From an uncultured Collinsella sp. (GTDB lineage Bacteria; Actinomycetota; Coriobacteriia; Coriobacteriales; Coriobacteriaceae): DNA of 64,000 nt. Below the pieces are notes generated by a model that did no database searches, was not told the DNA's origin, and was given only the letters and a program-made list of their open reading frames with translations. The position numbers and the translations under genes were made by a program. Of this stretch, positions 25,033 to 32,031 are shown piece after piece (positions within the stretch are counted from its first letter, which is position 1; the number at the start of each line of letters is the position of its first letter). The stretch covers positions 15,480 through 79,479 of the forward strand of contig CABVDH010000008.1 of the NCBI GenBank assembly GCA_902497065.1, in the 5' to 3' direction.

Positions 25033-25367
25033 GCGCCTGCACCCTCGTAGTCCGCTGCGGCTGCGCAGGGGGGGGCAAAGGAGCGCTGGTGAGCGACGAT
25101 GTGTCGCTCACCCTCTCTACCGCCAACACACAAACGCTTTTCGCCGACGAGGGAGAAACCATGATCGTCAGAAGACTCACGCCTTTGGAGTGCGAACGGC
25201 TCCAAGGCTTCCCAGACAACCACACGCGGATACCGTACAGGGGCAAACCCGCCGATGAGTGCCCCGACGGCCCGCGATACAAGGCCATAGGCAACTCGAT
25301 GGCCGTTCCGGTCATGCGCTGGATCGGCAAGAGGATCGCCATGGCGGACAAGGAAGAACCGAAATGA
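25029..25367 (+). CDS. DNA cytosine-C5 methyltransferase, small piece (motifs IX-X)
   Basis: 112 residues if started at ATG 25029, which overlaps the TGA of the large piece (ATGA). Contains motif IX RRLTPLECERLQGFPDNHT and motif X YKAIGNSMAVPVM. Eight G residues at 25068-25075 lie within it. M.AquI and M.EcoHK31I are known two-subunit m5C methyltransferases with a split around here. No strong ribosome site is evident, so expression would rely on coupling. Confidence 0.7.
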   Translation: MSACTLVVRCGCAGGGKGALVSDDVSLTLSTANTQTLFADEGETMIVRRLTPLECERLQGFPDNHTRIPYRGKPADECPDGPRYKAIGNSMAVPVMRWIGKRIAMADKEEPK

Positions 25368-25597
25368 CCGACCAATACGTATTCAACCCCGACATACACG
25401 ACGAGTGGAAGCCGCCTGCGCACCGCTGCGAGAACTGCGCCCACCACGAGCACGACGTTGTGCCGATCGTTCATTTCGACGTGGACGGCAACGAGGTCGG
25501 CAGCACTACCGGCACGCGCTGCTACTGCAATCACGGCGGCAAACACTTCGTGACGGGCGACAACAACCACTGCGACTACTGGGAGGAGGCGCGATGA
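25364..25597 (+). CDS. Cys/His-rich small phage protein
   Basis: 77 residues with CENCAHHEHD, then CYCNHGGKH and CDYWEE, a likely zinc-binding domain. Overlaps both neighbours by four bases. Unknown role. Confidence 0.65.
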   Translation: MTDQYVFNPDIHDEWKPPAHRCENCAHHEHDVVPIVHFDVDGNEVGSTTGTRCYCNHGGKHFVTGDNNHCDYWEEAR

Positions 25598-25950
25598 GCT
25601 ACGACATACGCCTGTGCGACCCCCTGACGCACGAGGCGCTGCAAACCGACGTGCCTCACGACATGCGTGGCGGCACCTACGCCATGGGCGGCACTACCGG
25701 TCTCTGGCTGAACGTCACCTACAACTACGGCAAGCACTACTACCGCGTGCTCGGCGACAAGGGCATCCGCACCATCTACGGCATGACGGGCGCGGAGTCC
25801 ATCCCCGTGCTCGAAGCGGCAGCGGCCAAGCTGTCCGACGAGGTTTCGGACGACTACTGGGAGGCCACCGAGGGCAACGCCAAGCGCCCGCTGCTTCAGC
25901 TGGCGGCGATGGCCCGCATGCGCCCAGACGGCGTTTGGGACGGTGACTGA
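25594..25950 (+). CDS. Phage hypothetical protein
   Basis: 118 residues beginning MSYDIRLCDPLTHEALQTDV; the MRGGTYAMGGTTGLWLNVTY segment is typical of a phage protein family whose role I do not know. Four-base overlap upstream. Confidence 0.7.
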   Translation: MSYDIRLCDPLTHEALQTDVPHDMRGGTYAMGGTTGLWLNVTYNYGKHYYRVLGDKGIRTIYGMTGAESIPVLEAAAAKLSDEVSDDYWEATEGNAKRPLLQLAAMARMRPDGVWDGD

Positions 25951-25952
25951 CG

Positions 25953-26132
25953 ATGGCGAGGGTGATCGCGACGCGGGAGGTGCTGAAAAACTGCTCGACA
26001 TGCCTTTACGGGAAGTTCTACGGCTGCAGCCATGCCGACCGCCAGAAGGATTGGACGTACTACCGCTTTTGGCAAGGCCTGAAGCCCTGCCCGAGCTGGT
26101 GGCTTGACCAGAACCGGTTCGAGAGGGCGTGA
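25953..26132 (+). CDS. Small Cys-containing phage protein
   Basis: 59 residues with CSTCLYGKFYGCSH and a later Cys (KPCPSWW), plausibly a small zinc knuckle. Starts two bases after the previous stop. Unknown role. Confidence 0.6.
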   Translation: MARVIATREVLKNCSTCLYGKFYGCSHADRQKDWTYYRFWQGLKPCPSWWLDQNRFERA

Positions 26133-26136
26133 TGAA

Positions 26137-26427
26137 ATGGTTGACTTCGAGCCGCCTAGCGGCTGGAACCTGCCTCCGGGATGCTTCGAGTCCGACCCGC
26201 GCGCGCCGTGGAACCAGGAAGAGCCGAAGACCTGCGGGAACTGCTCGCACTGCCTGGAAGGCTGCTGCGATTTCGGGATATGCGGGCTTGAGTTCGAGGA
26301 TGCGTTCGACGAGGCCGACCACGAGGTGAAGACCACGCCGTGGAAGGCTGCGCTCTGGGCGCGTGATTGGATCGTTGAGCACTACAAGGATGAGCAGGAG
26401 GACGTGTGCGACCGATGGGATGGCTAG
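26137..26427 (+). CDS. Cys-rich small phage protein
   Basis: 96 residues from ATG 26137. Central CGNCSHCLEGCCDFGICGLE cluster, acidic C-terminus. Likely metal-binding; the third Cys-rich small protein in this 1-kb stretch. Confidence 0.65.
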   Translation: MVDFEPPSGWNLPPGCFESDPRAPWNQEEPKTCGNCSHCLEGCCDFGICGLEFEDAFDEADHEVKTTPWKAALWARDWIVEHYKDEQEDVCDRWDG

Positions 26428-26534
26428 CGACCGCCGCCATGGCTTTGCTGCTGGGAGTCCTCGCCATTGAGGCCTGGGCGATACGGATGCTGGCGGCGGG
26501 GCTGGTTCTCCTGGCCCTGTTCGCCTGCGGATAG
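26415..26534 (+). CDS. Tiny membrane protein
   Basis: 39 residues (MGWLATAAMALLLGVLAIEA...), essentially one or two hydrophobic segments with few charges. Overlaps the previous gene by 13 bases and lies within a string of coupled genes. Short, so coding status is less certain. Confidence 0.5.
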   Translation: MGWLATAAMALLLGVLAIEAWAIRMLAAGLVLLALFACG

Positions 26535-26542
26535 GAGGCGCG

Positions 26543-26653
26543 TTGCGAAACGTGAACTGGGGCTGCCTGGCGTTCCTCGCCGTGGCCCTGATTATTGATG
26601 CTTTTGCCGTGTGGGCGGCTTCGTCGCTCGCGCGCTGGATGATTGGAGTATGA
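26543..26653 (+). CDS. Tiny membrane protein
   Basis: 36 residues from TTG 26543, preceded by TAGGAGG. One hydrophobic segment (CLAFLAVALIIDAFAVWAAS). Its stop is one base from the next ATG. Supported mainly by the strong ribosome site and packing. Confidence 0.5.
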   Translation: MRNVNWGCLAFLAVALIIDAFAVWAASSLARWMIGV

Positions 26654-26654
26654 C

Positions 26655-27068
26655 ATGCAAGACTGCGTGATCTTGGGCAGCGTCGCCACGTTCGACGGCG
26701 TTGCGCCCGACAAGGCCCAAGCTCTGAAGGTGCTTGAGGAGGCTTCCAAGGTGTACAACGCCTGGCAGGTGTGGGACGAGTGCCGCGACGACGAGGCCAA
26801 GGCCGAATGCCGCCAGTCCCTCATGGAGGAGTGCGCCGACGTCGTGCAGGCGACTGCCAACCTCGTAAAGGCATGCGGCTGCGACGACATGCGCCTGCAC
26901 CTCATGGACTGCGAGGACAGAAACCGCAAGCGCGGGCGCATCACCGGCTCGAAGCCCTATCCTGGTGCCTGCGGGCGCGAGGGTTGCAAGCGCTTCGTGT
27001 TCGTGCCAATTCCTCGCCCCTATGGGGTGCTGAGCAAGATCAAGGCCAAGATTGGGGGCCTGAAGTGA
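26655..27068 (+). CDS. MazG-like nucleotide pyrophosphohydrolase
   Basis: 137 residues. LKVLEEASKVYNAWQVWDEC, SLMEECADVVQATANLVKAC and the ending CEDRNRKRGRI reproduce the EExxE/ExxD metal-binding helices and C-terminal RKRGR of phage MazG-like pyrophosphohydrolases. It would hydrolyse nucleoside triphosphates to monophosphates, adjusting nucleotide or alarmone pools in infection. Confidence 0.75.
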   Translation: MQDCVILGSVATFDGVAPDKAQALKVLEEASKVYNAWQVWDECRDDEAKAECRQSLMEECADVVQATANLVKACGCDDMRLHLMDCEDRNRKRGRITGSKPYPGACGREGCKRFVFVPIPRPYGVLSKIKAKIGGLK

Positions 27069-27193
27069 ACCGCGCGCAGAAGGTCATAGCCGCCGTGGTG
27101 TATGCCGGTAGCCTCGTGGCTGTGTCGCTCGCAATGATCGGGGTTTGTTCCCTGCTGGCTCGCTGGGTTGCCAGTATATGGGGGCTTGTGTAG
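27065..27193 (+). CDS. Tiny membrane protein
   Basis: 42 residues from GTG 27065, overlapping the previous stop. One transmembrane segment (VVYAGSLVAVSLAMIGVCSL). Last gene of the early operon. Confidence 0.55.
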   Translation: MNRAQKVIAAVVYAGSLVAVSLAMIGVCSLLARWVASIWGLV

Positions 27194-27210
27194 CCCCTGA
27201 AGGCATGAAG

Positions 27211-27243
27211 AAGCCCCCTAGAATCGAATCTAGGGGGCTTTCT
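27211..27243 (+). terminator. End of early operon
   Basis: AAGCCCCCTAGA (27211-27222) pairs perfectly with TCTAGGGGGCTT (27229-27240), followed by TCTG. Strong stem though short T run; it also closes the convergent leftward block. Confidence 0.8.
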
Positions 27244-27254
27244 GCTGCCTGCTG

Positions 27255-27368
27255 CTATCTGCTCTGCCCTGTGGCCTTCTCGGCTGCTATAGCCTTCTCT
27301 AGGTCTCGTTTGGCCTCGCTGATGATCTGCAAAAGCTCGTGCCACTGCTTCGGCTCTCGGTCTTTCAT
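27255..27368 (-). CDS. Small helical phage protein
   Basis: 37 residues from ATG 27368 (MKDREPKQWHELLQIISEAK...), with AGAAAGGC upstream; a longer in-frame start at 27440 would overlap the upstream gene by 61 bases. One amphipathic helix. Last gene of the leftward block. Confidence 0.5.
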   Translation of the reverse strand: MKDREPKQWHELLQIISEAKRDLEKAIAAEKATGQSR

Positions 27369-27379
27369 GGCTTGCCTTT

Positions 27380-27703
27380 CTAGTTGTATGTGTCGCAGAT
27401 GCTCGGGGTGCCGTCCCATAGGGTGAGCCGGTACCCGCATAATTCGAGTTCGGGGCTGTTCTTCGCCCTGCCGTAGTCCCTGACCTTGAGGCGCTTCCCG
27501 TTGTCGCTCGCCTCGCGGCCCATGATCGGGTCATAGGTGAAGCAGTTCGGCAAGGGCATGTACTTGCGCTCCCACCCGTAGGCGTCGGCCAAACCCTCGA
27601 AGGTGCTTTCTATGGGCCTGATCGTGGCTGTTTTCGCTGTGGCCTTGATGGCCTGGTAGAAACTGCCATCGCATTCGAAAATGTCGCCTGCTTTTACCTG
27701 CAT
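27380..27703 (-). CDS. Phage hypothetical protein
   Basis: 107 residues with AAAGGGG before the ATG. Beta-rich start (MQVKAGDIFECDGSFYQAIK) suggests a small barrel domain. No family recognised. Confidence 0.65.
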   Translation of the reverse strand: MQVKAGDIFECDGSFYQAIKATAKTATIRPIESTFEGLADAYGWERKYMPLPNCFTYDPIMGREASDNGKRLKVRDYGRAKNSPELELCGYRLTLWDGTPSICDTYN

Positions 27704-27762
27704 GGTGTGCCCCTTTCTAAAGATCGGGGCAAGGCCTGAAGCCCTGCCCCTATGTCGTTCTG

Positions 27763-28416
27763 CTATGCCGGGAGGAGGTTGCCCCTCGGGGCCTCCACGC
27801 GCCGGCTGCGCGCCGCGTCGCGCCCCTGCTGCATGCCTCGGCTTATGCTGTCGTTGTTGGATGCCTTGAGGCCTCGCCTATGGGATCGCCCAAGCCCCAG
27901 GCACTCGAAGTAGTCCTCAACCTCCTTGGGGCAAACGATCATCAGCTCGAAGCACTGCTTCTCAAGCTCGGCGCGCACCCCAGCGATGAAGCCGATAACG
28001 AAGTTCGAGTAGGCGTCGGGGTCGGTGTACGCGAAGTCCTGATACTCGTTTGCCAGCCTGTGGCAGGTTTCGAGCAGGTTCGCGTAAACGATCTCCGCCG
28101 CCTCGCTGTCGGCCTTGTAGCCGACGAACACGAACTCGTACTTGCGGGCCGTCACCCTGCGCTGGTACACCTTGCACCTGAAGTTGTCGGCGATAGTCTG
28201 CGCCAGGCTCGGCGCCCACGCCTTTGCCGTCCACCCGGTGGTGGTCTCGGTCACCTGCTTCACCTCGTCGGCAAGCTCCCATTCCTCCACGTCGTTGTCC
28301 GCGATGAGCTTCTGGGCCTTGAGTGCGAACTGGATGGCCTCGGCCTCGTTGCAGCCGTTCTCCACGCTGTGCTCGCGAAGCTTCTTGATCTTCTCGATGA
28401 TCTTTTCTCGTTCCAT
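27763..28416 (-). CDS. DUF2786-family phage protein
   Basis: 217 residues. The N-terminal EKIKKLREHSVENGCNEAEA, IQFALKAQKLIADNDVEEWE is the DUF2786 signature; the following ~110 residues include a conserved-looking region (FVFVGYKADSEAAEIVYANL). Basic C-terminal tail with R-rich segments. Function unknown. Preceded by TTAAGGAGGG. Confidence 0.8.
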   Translation of the reverse strand: MEREKIIEKIKKLREHSVENGCNEAEAIQFALKAQKLIADNDVEEWELADEVKQVTETTTGWTAKAWAPSLAQTIADNFRCKVYQRRVTARKYEFVFVGYKADSEAAEIVYANLLETCHRLANEYQDFAYTDPDAYSNFVIGFIAGVRAELEKQCFELMIVCPKEVEDYFECLGLGRSHRRGLKASNNDSISRGMQQGRDAARSRRVEAPRGNLLPA

Positions 28417-28467
28417 GGTCGAACCCTCCTTAATGGGAGGGGCTAGGCCCCTCCCGGTAGTGATTTG

Positions 28468-28803
28468 TTACTTTTCCCAGAGGTAGCCGAACGCCTCGGC
28501 TATCCTGGGAACCTCGGTAACCTTCTTGGGTGTGAAATTGGTCTCGCGCTCGAAGTAGTTCAGGCCGTATTTGCGGTTGATCTCCTCAAGCTCTGCCAGG
28601 TTGAAGTAGCCCATCTCGGGGACTGCCCCGAAGACGAACCCGAACATGTCGCCGGTCTCCTCGTCGTACTCGGTGGCGTAGAAGTCCCAGCCGTTGAAGC
28701 AGCTGAACCAGTGGCCGTAAACCACGGTCTCGGCCTTCTTGCCGTCTTGCGAGTAGAGCGGCGGGAGCTTCTTCTGAAGCTCTTTCGTGAGTAGCTTCTG
28801 CAT
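28468..28803 (-). CDS. DUF2958-family phage protein
   Basis: 111 residues. TKELQKKLPPLYSQDGKKAE, followed by FYATEYDEETGDMFGFVFG and MGYFNLAELEEI, matches the DUF2958 family found in phages and plasmids. Biochemical role unknown. ACACAGGAGATC precedes the ATG. Confidence 0.8.
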   Translation of the reverse strand: MQKLLTKELQKKLPPLYSQDGKKAETVVYGHWFSCFNGWDFYATEYDEETGDMFGFVFGAVPEMGYFNLAELEEINRKYGLNYFERETNFTPKKVTEVPRIAEAFGYLWEK

Positions 28804-28860
28804 GGTATGATCTCCTGTGTGTTGTTGTGGGAGGCCCCTTCTCGGGGCCTCCTGCTTGCT

Positions 28861-29394
28861 TTAGGCTGCTTGCTCTGCTGGTCTGATGGGGTTCGTTTCG
28901 CCGATGTTCCAATCAATGGCCTTGGCGTTCTGCCACTTGCCTTGATCGTCCATGTAGTAAAAGCCATGCTTGCCGAAGTACTTTCGAACCTTCAAGGCCC
29001 CGGACTCGATGCCATCGGCTATGACCTGCTTTCGAAGGTCTTTCACCATGTAAATAATGGCTTCTTCGTCGCTGTTGGCCTTGAATGCCTCGGTTACCTG
29101 TGCAAGGTAGTTATCGCAAGCCCTCATGATCTCCACTTGCTCGTAATCGGCTCGGGGGATCTCGTTAATTGGCCTGTGCTTCGTGGCCTCTACTGTGTAC
29201 CTGCCAAGCTCCGGAAAAGCCATGTACTCGTTTACAAGCTTCAAGGCTGTTGCAAGCTCTAGACCATCCTTTCGGCCCTGGGGGCCTTTTCTGAAGTAGC
29301 CTCGTGCTCGCATACCCTCAACTATGGCTAGGATCGTGTGGTTGCTCACCAGCTGACCACTTACCACCAGATCTAAACTCTGCTGCTCTGCCAT
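28861..29394 (-). CDS. Phage hypothetical protein, first gene of leftward block
   Basis: 177 residues starting MAEQQSLDLVVSGQLVSNHT, soluble, mixed composition, no recognised domain. TAAGGAGG is positioned well before ATG 29394. It is divergent from the regulator at 29616 and its promoter region contains the palindrome array, so it is probably under that regulator. Confidence 0.7.
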   Translation of the reverse strand: MAEQQSLDLVVSGQLVSNHTILAIVEGMRARGYFRKGPQGRKDGLELATALKLVNEYMAFPELGRYTVEATKHRPINEIPRADYEQVEIMRACDNYLAQVTEAFKANSDEEAIIYMVKDLRKQVIADGIESGALKVRKYFGKHGFYYMDDQGKWQNAKAIDWNIGETNPIRPAEQAA

Positions 29395-29471
29395 CTCTAT
29401 AGCCTCCTTATTCGGTTCTAAAGCTGCTTGCTAGCTCTGTGGGCTTTGTGGCCCTCATTGCTGACAACTGA

Positions 29472-29553
29472 ATTATTGCACAATAATTAGTGTGCTATAG
29501 GCACAATGCACAATAGCTATTGTTCTACACAATACCTGCACAATTGCTATTGT
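29472..29553. promoter_or_regulatory. Second operator array (CAAT-centred palindromes)
   Basis: ATTATTG-CA-CAATAAT (29472-29487), ACAATAGCTATTGT (29510-29523, perfect) and ACAATTGCTATTGT (29540-29553, one mismatch) lie between divergent genes, with additional CTATTGCTATTG sequence at 29561-29572. The XRE-like protein at 29616 is the likely binder. Confidence 0.7.
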
Positions 29554-29615
29554 TGTATCCCTATTGCTATTGCTGTATCATCAGGGGATCAGATCAAGGC
29601 ATGAAGGGAGGTTGC

Positions 29616-29870
29616 ATGACACCGACTGAGGCGCTTAAAGAAATGCTCGACCGTTCCGGCATGAGCATGTACGCGCTTTCAAAGGCCATGGGCAAGAGCA
29701 GGAACTACGTTCAGAATACGATCAAACAAGGTTCCGACCTAGGCGCGGGAAACCTCGCGCTCATGGCTTCTCACATGGGCTTTAAGCTGACGTTGAACGG
29801 AATGGGCGAACCCATCGAGATAACGGAGAGGAGCGAAGATGCCGACGATAATCAAGGGCCAGCCGACTAG
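29616..29870 (+). CDS. XRE-like DNA-binding regulator
   Basis: 84 residues from ATG 29616, with GGGAGG upstream. HTH: LKEMLDRSGMSMYALSKAMG, KSRNYVQNTIKQGSDLGAGN, and LALMASHMGFKLTL. Unlike the repressor at 15221 it has a second recognition-helix type, so it likely reads the array at 29472-29553. Overlaps the PAPS-reductase-like gene by 32 bases, which suggests co-expression. Confidence 0.75.
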   Translation: MTPTEALKEMLDRSGMSMYALSKAMGKSRNYVQNTIKQGSDLGAGNLALMASHMGFKLTLNGMGEPIEITERSEDADDNQGPAD

Positions 29871-30549
29871 CGCCGAGATTCGCAAGCGGCTCAAGGCGGA
29901 AGGACGCCCCGTGGTGCTTTCCTGCTCGCTGGGCAAGGACTCGCTGGCCGCCTGGGTTGCGCTTGAGGACGAGGGCATAGAGGTCGTGCCGATCTACTAC
30001 TGGTCTATCCCGGGCCTTCCGATGGTCGAGCAGAACGTGCGAACCATCGAGAAAGTGTTCGGCGTGAAGATACACCAGTACCCGCACCCCAGATGGTCGA
30101 GGACGCTCAACAACTGCGTGTTCCAAAGCCCGGCGCACTGCGACGTGATCGAGGCCGCGAACATGCCGGTCTACAGCTACGACGACATGCGCCCCTACAT
30201 CCTCGAAGACCTCGGCCTGCCCGATGACACGTGGTTCTGCGACGGCGTGCGCGCCTGCGACAACCCGTACCGTCGAGCCAGCCTCACCAAGCACGGCCTC
30301 ATGAAGCAGACCACGCACAAGGCCTCGGTGGTTGCGGACTGGACGAAGGCAGAGGTCATGGATGCGATCGCCCGCAGGGGCATCGGCCTGCCTCCGGACT
30401 ACGAGCTGTTCGGGCGCAGCTTCGACGGCCTGGACATGCGCTTCATGAAGCCCCTGCGCGAGAAGCGCCCCGACGATTTCGCCGTGGTCAAGAAGTGGTA
30501 CCCGTTCATCGAGGCAGACGAGAAGAGGTGGGAACACTATGGGCTTTAA
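29839..30549 (+). CDS. PAPS reductase/DndC-like ATP-pyrophosphatase family protein
   Basis: 236 residues. The PP-loop CSLGKDSLAAW (variant of SGGKDS) near residue 29, then EVVPIYYWSIPGLPMVEQNV and YRRASLTKHG; a Cys pair sits in FCDGVRACDNPY. Family members adenylate substrates in sulfur chemistry or in DNA/nucleobase modification. No cluster-binding Cys set typical of true PAPS reductase is obvious, so assimilatory sulfate reduction is unlikely. It lies with its own regulator and a conserved-looking partner gene. Confidence 0.75.
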   Translation: MPTIIKGQPTSAEIRKRLKAEGRPVVLSCSLGKDSLAAWVALEDEGIEVVPIYYWSIPGLPMVEQNVRTIEKVFGVKIHQYPHPRWSRTLNNCVFQSPAHCDVIEAANMPVYSYDDMRPYILEDLGLPDDTWFCDGVRACDNPYRRASLTKHGLMKQTTHKASVVADWTKAEVMDAIARRGIGLPPDYELFGRSFDGLDMRFMKPLREKRPDDFAVVKKWYPFIEADEKRWEHYGL

Positions 30550-31117
30550 GTTTGAGAAGCCGCAGAAGGCGCGTAAAGAGGCTAAGGCGGCCGAGGAAGC
30601 GCAGCTGACCGACCACCAGAAAAGCTACCGAGACCGCGAGAAGCGCGAGGAGAAGCGCTTTCAGATGGCCGTCGATTCCGGCTTCTGGATCTGCTTCTGC
30701 TTCCATGACGCCGAGGAGCGCGGGCGCTTCGCCGATCTGGTCAAGGCCGATGCCGAGGGCTGGACGTTCGGCGACGTAATCCGCCCCGTGTTCGAGGAGC
30801 GCATAGGCCTTCAGAACAAGCGGCAGTTCAAGCCGAAGGAGCAGAAGGGCACGCCGATGCCGAACCCGCTCGATTCGGTCGAGACCACCGACAGCCTCGA
30901 AGGCGACAGCTTCGCCGAGGCCGATGCCATACTCAAGGCGTTCGAGTCGCTTGGGGTTAAGCCCTACTACGACAACGTTTGGAGCAGTGCCTACTACGTC
31001 GTGTGCGTGTTCCGCGACTCCGACGACCTCGAAAGCTTCATCAGGGAGTATGCCCTGGCGAAGTACGGCGACCTGTACATGGACGGGTCGAAGATCCTTG
31101 AGGCCCTTGAGGCCTAA
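30539..31117 (+). CDS. Partner of the PAPS-reductase-like protein
   Basis: 192 residues. Charged, Lys/Arg/Glu-rich N-terminal 50, then FWICFCFHDAEERGRFADLV and, after a linker, YYVVCVFRDSDDLESFIREY: two similar units suggesting an internal duplication of a ParB/ferredoxin-size alpha/beta domain. The start overlaps the previous gene by 11 bases. Function unknown. Confidence 0.65.
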   Translation: MGFKFEKPQKARKEAKAAEEAQLTDHQKSYRDREKREEKRFQMAVDSGFWICFCFHDAEERGRFADLVKADAEGWTFGDVIRPVFEERIGLQNKRQFKPKEQKGTPMPNPLDSVETTDSLEGDSFAEADAILKAFESLGVKPYYDNVWSSAYYVVCVFRDSDDLESFIREYALAKYGDLYMDGSKILEALEA

Positions 31118-31146
31118 GGCCAATCTCACGCGCATAGGAAAATCAA

Positions 31147-31170
31147 GGCGTCCTTCGGGACGCCTTTTTT
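31147..31170 (+). terminator. Terminator after regulator/PAPS-like operon
   Basis: GGCGTCC-TTCG-GGACGCC followed by TTTTTT: stable UUCG tetraloop hairpin with T run. Confidence 0.92.
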
Positions 31171-31196
31171 GTTCCCGAAAACGAGAGGAGGCAGGC

Positions 31197-31298
31197 ATGT
31201 TCGGTCGTATTCGCCGCGCAGCGGGAAACATCGCCAACCGAGTGCGCTCCGCGTTCAATCGCGGTCGCGGCAGCTCTTCCGGCCGCTCCTCCTACTAA
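31197..31298 (+). CDS. 33-residue basic peptide
   Basis: MFGRIRRAAGNIANRVRSAF continuing to SSY; ~25% Arg, Ser/Gly-rich end. AGAGGAGGCAGGC is an excellent ribosome site. It sits alone between two terminators, so it is transcribed separately or by read-through. Amphipathic, nucleic-acid or membrane binding possible. Confidence 0.6.
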   Translation: MFGRIRRAAGNIANRVRSAFNRGRGSSSGRSSY

Positions 31299-31309
31299 GG
31301 GGGAACCCA

Positions 31310-31341
31310 GGGCCAGCGCGATCATAAGGCGCTGGCCCTTT
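31310..31341 (+). terminator. Terminator before late operon
   Basis: GGGCCAGCGC (31310-31319) and GCGCTGGCCC (31329-31338) are perfect inverted repeats followed by TTT. Confidence 0.8.
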
Positions 31342-31375
31342 CCATCGTCAAAGCAAAACAGAGAGGAGTGAACGC

Positions 31376-31615
31376 ATGGCAGCCAAGCGAGAGAAGCCCA
31401 CACTTCCCACCGACACAGACTGGCCCGCCGAGACCGTCACATGGTTCAACGCGTGGCGCGACGACCGTTGCAGCGACCGCTGGGACGAGCGCCAGTGGCA
31501 GTACGTCATGGACACCGCCATCGTCCACGCCCTCGTGTACGGCTCCAACGACTTCGGCGCGCTCGCCGAGCTTGACAAGCGCCTGCGCTTCATGGGCCTC
31601 ACGTTCGAGGACTAG
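31376..31615 (+). CDS. Phage packaging-region protein
   Basis: 79 residues (LPTDTDWPAETVTWFNAWRD, DERQWQYVMDTAIVHALVYG). The Trp-rich pattern resembles short proteins encoded just upstream of terminases in actinobacterial phages. First gene of the late operon, two bases before the small terminase gene. Function inferred from position. Confidence 0.6.
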   Translation: MAAKREKPTLPTDTDWPAETVTWFNAWRDDRCSDRWDERQWQYVMDTAIVHALVYGSNDFGALAELDKRLRFMGLTFED

Positions 31616-31617
31616 CC

Positions 31618-32031
31618 ATGAACGACCAGAACCTCATCAAGCCGAAGCGCGACCAGACGCCCGAGCAGCGCCGGGCCGCCGCCTCGAAGGCCGGCAAGGC
31701 CGCCGCCAAGAAGCGCCGCGAGAAGAAGCAGCTGCAGGAGATCGCCAAGACCGTGCTGCACATGCCGTTCGAGGGCACCGACGCCGAGCTGGACGAGCTG
31801 GAGGGGATGTCCTTCGAGGACTACCCCGACCGCAAGCTCACGGTCTCCGAGATAAGCGTGCTCAAGGTCGCCAGGAAGGCCATGAAAGGCGACATAGCCG
31901 CGCTTCAGTTCCTTCGCGACACCGCAGGCGAGAAGCCCGTCGAGAAGGTCGAGGTGGCAGCGGACGTGTCGCACGCGGCCGAGGAGATCGGCAAGCTGAT
32001 AGAGGCGAAGCGCCATGCCGACAAGGGCTGA
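31618..32031 (+). CDS. terS: Terminase small subunit-like protein
   Basis: 137 residues. N-terminal Lys/Ala-rich helix (RRAAASKAGKAAAKKRREKK), middle LTVSEISVLKVARKAMKGDI and AALQFLRDTAGEKPVE, a pattern shared by small terminase-type proteins of Gram-positive phages. It would recognise the packaging site. Overlaps the large subunit gene by 17 bases. Confidence 0.75.
   Translation: MNDQNLIKPKRDQTPEQRRAAASKAGKAAAKKRREKKQLQEIAKTVLHMPFEGTDAELDELEGMSFEDYPDRKLTVSEISVLKVARKAMKGDIAALQFLRDTAGEKPVEKVEVAADVSHAAEEIGKLIEAKRHADKG

Larger units (their letters stand above)
27726..28852 (-). other. Hairpins in the three intergenic gaps of the leftward block
   Basis: Each gap contains one GC-rich stem-loop just upstream of the next ribosome site: 27726-27750 (GGGGCAAGGC / GCCCTGCCCC, one mismatch), 28435-28455 (GGGAGGGGC / GCCCCTCCC, 3-nt loop) and 28830-28852 (GGAGGCCCC / GGGGCCTCC). 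None is followed by a T run on the minus strand, so RNA processing or stabilisation is likelier than termination. Confidence 0.6.

Noticed and set aside
25068..25075. Run of eight G residues as a phase-variation tract controlling the methyltransferase
   Set aside because: The large piece already stops at 25030 before the tract, so changes in tract length could not join the two frames; it could only break the small piece.
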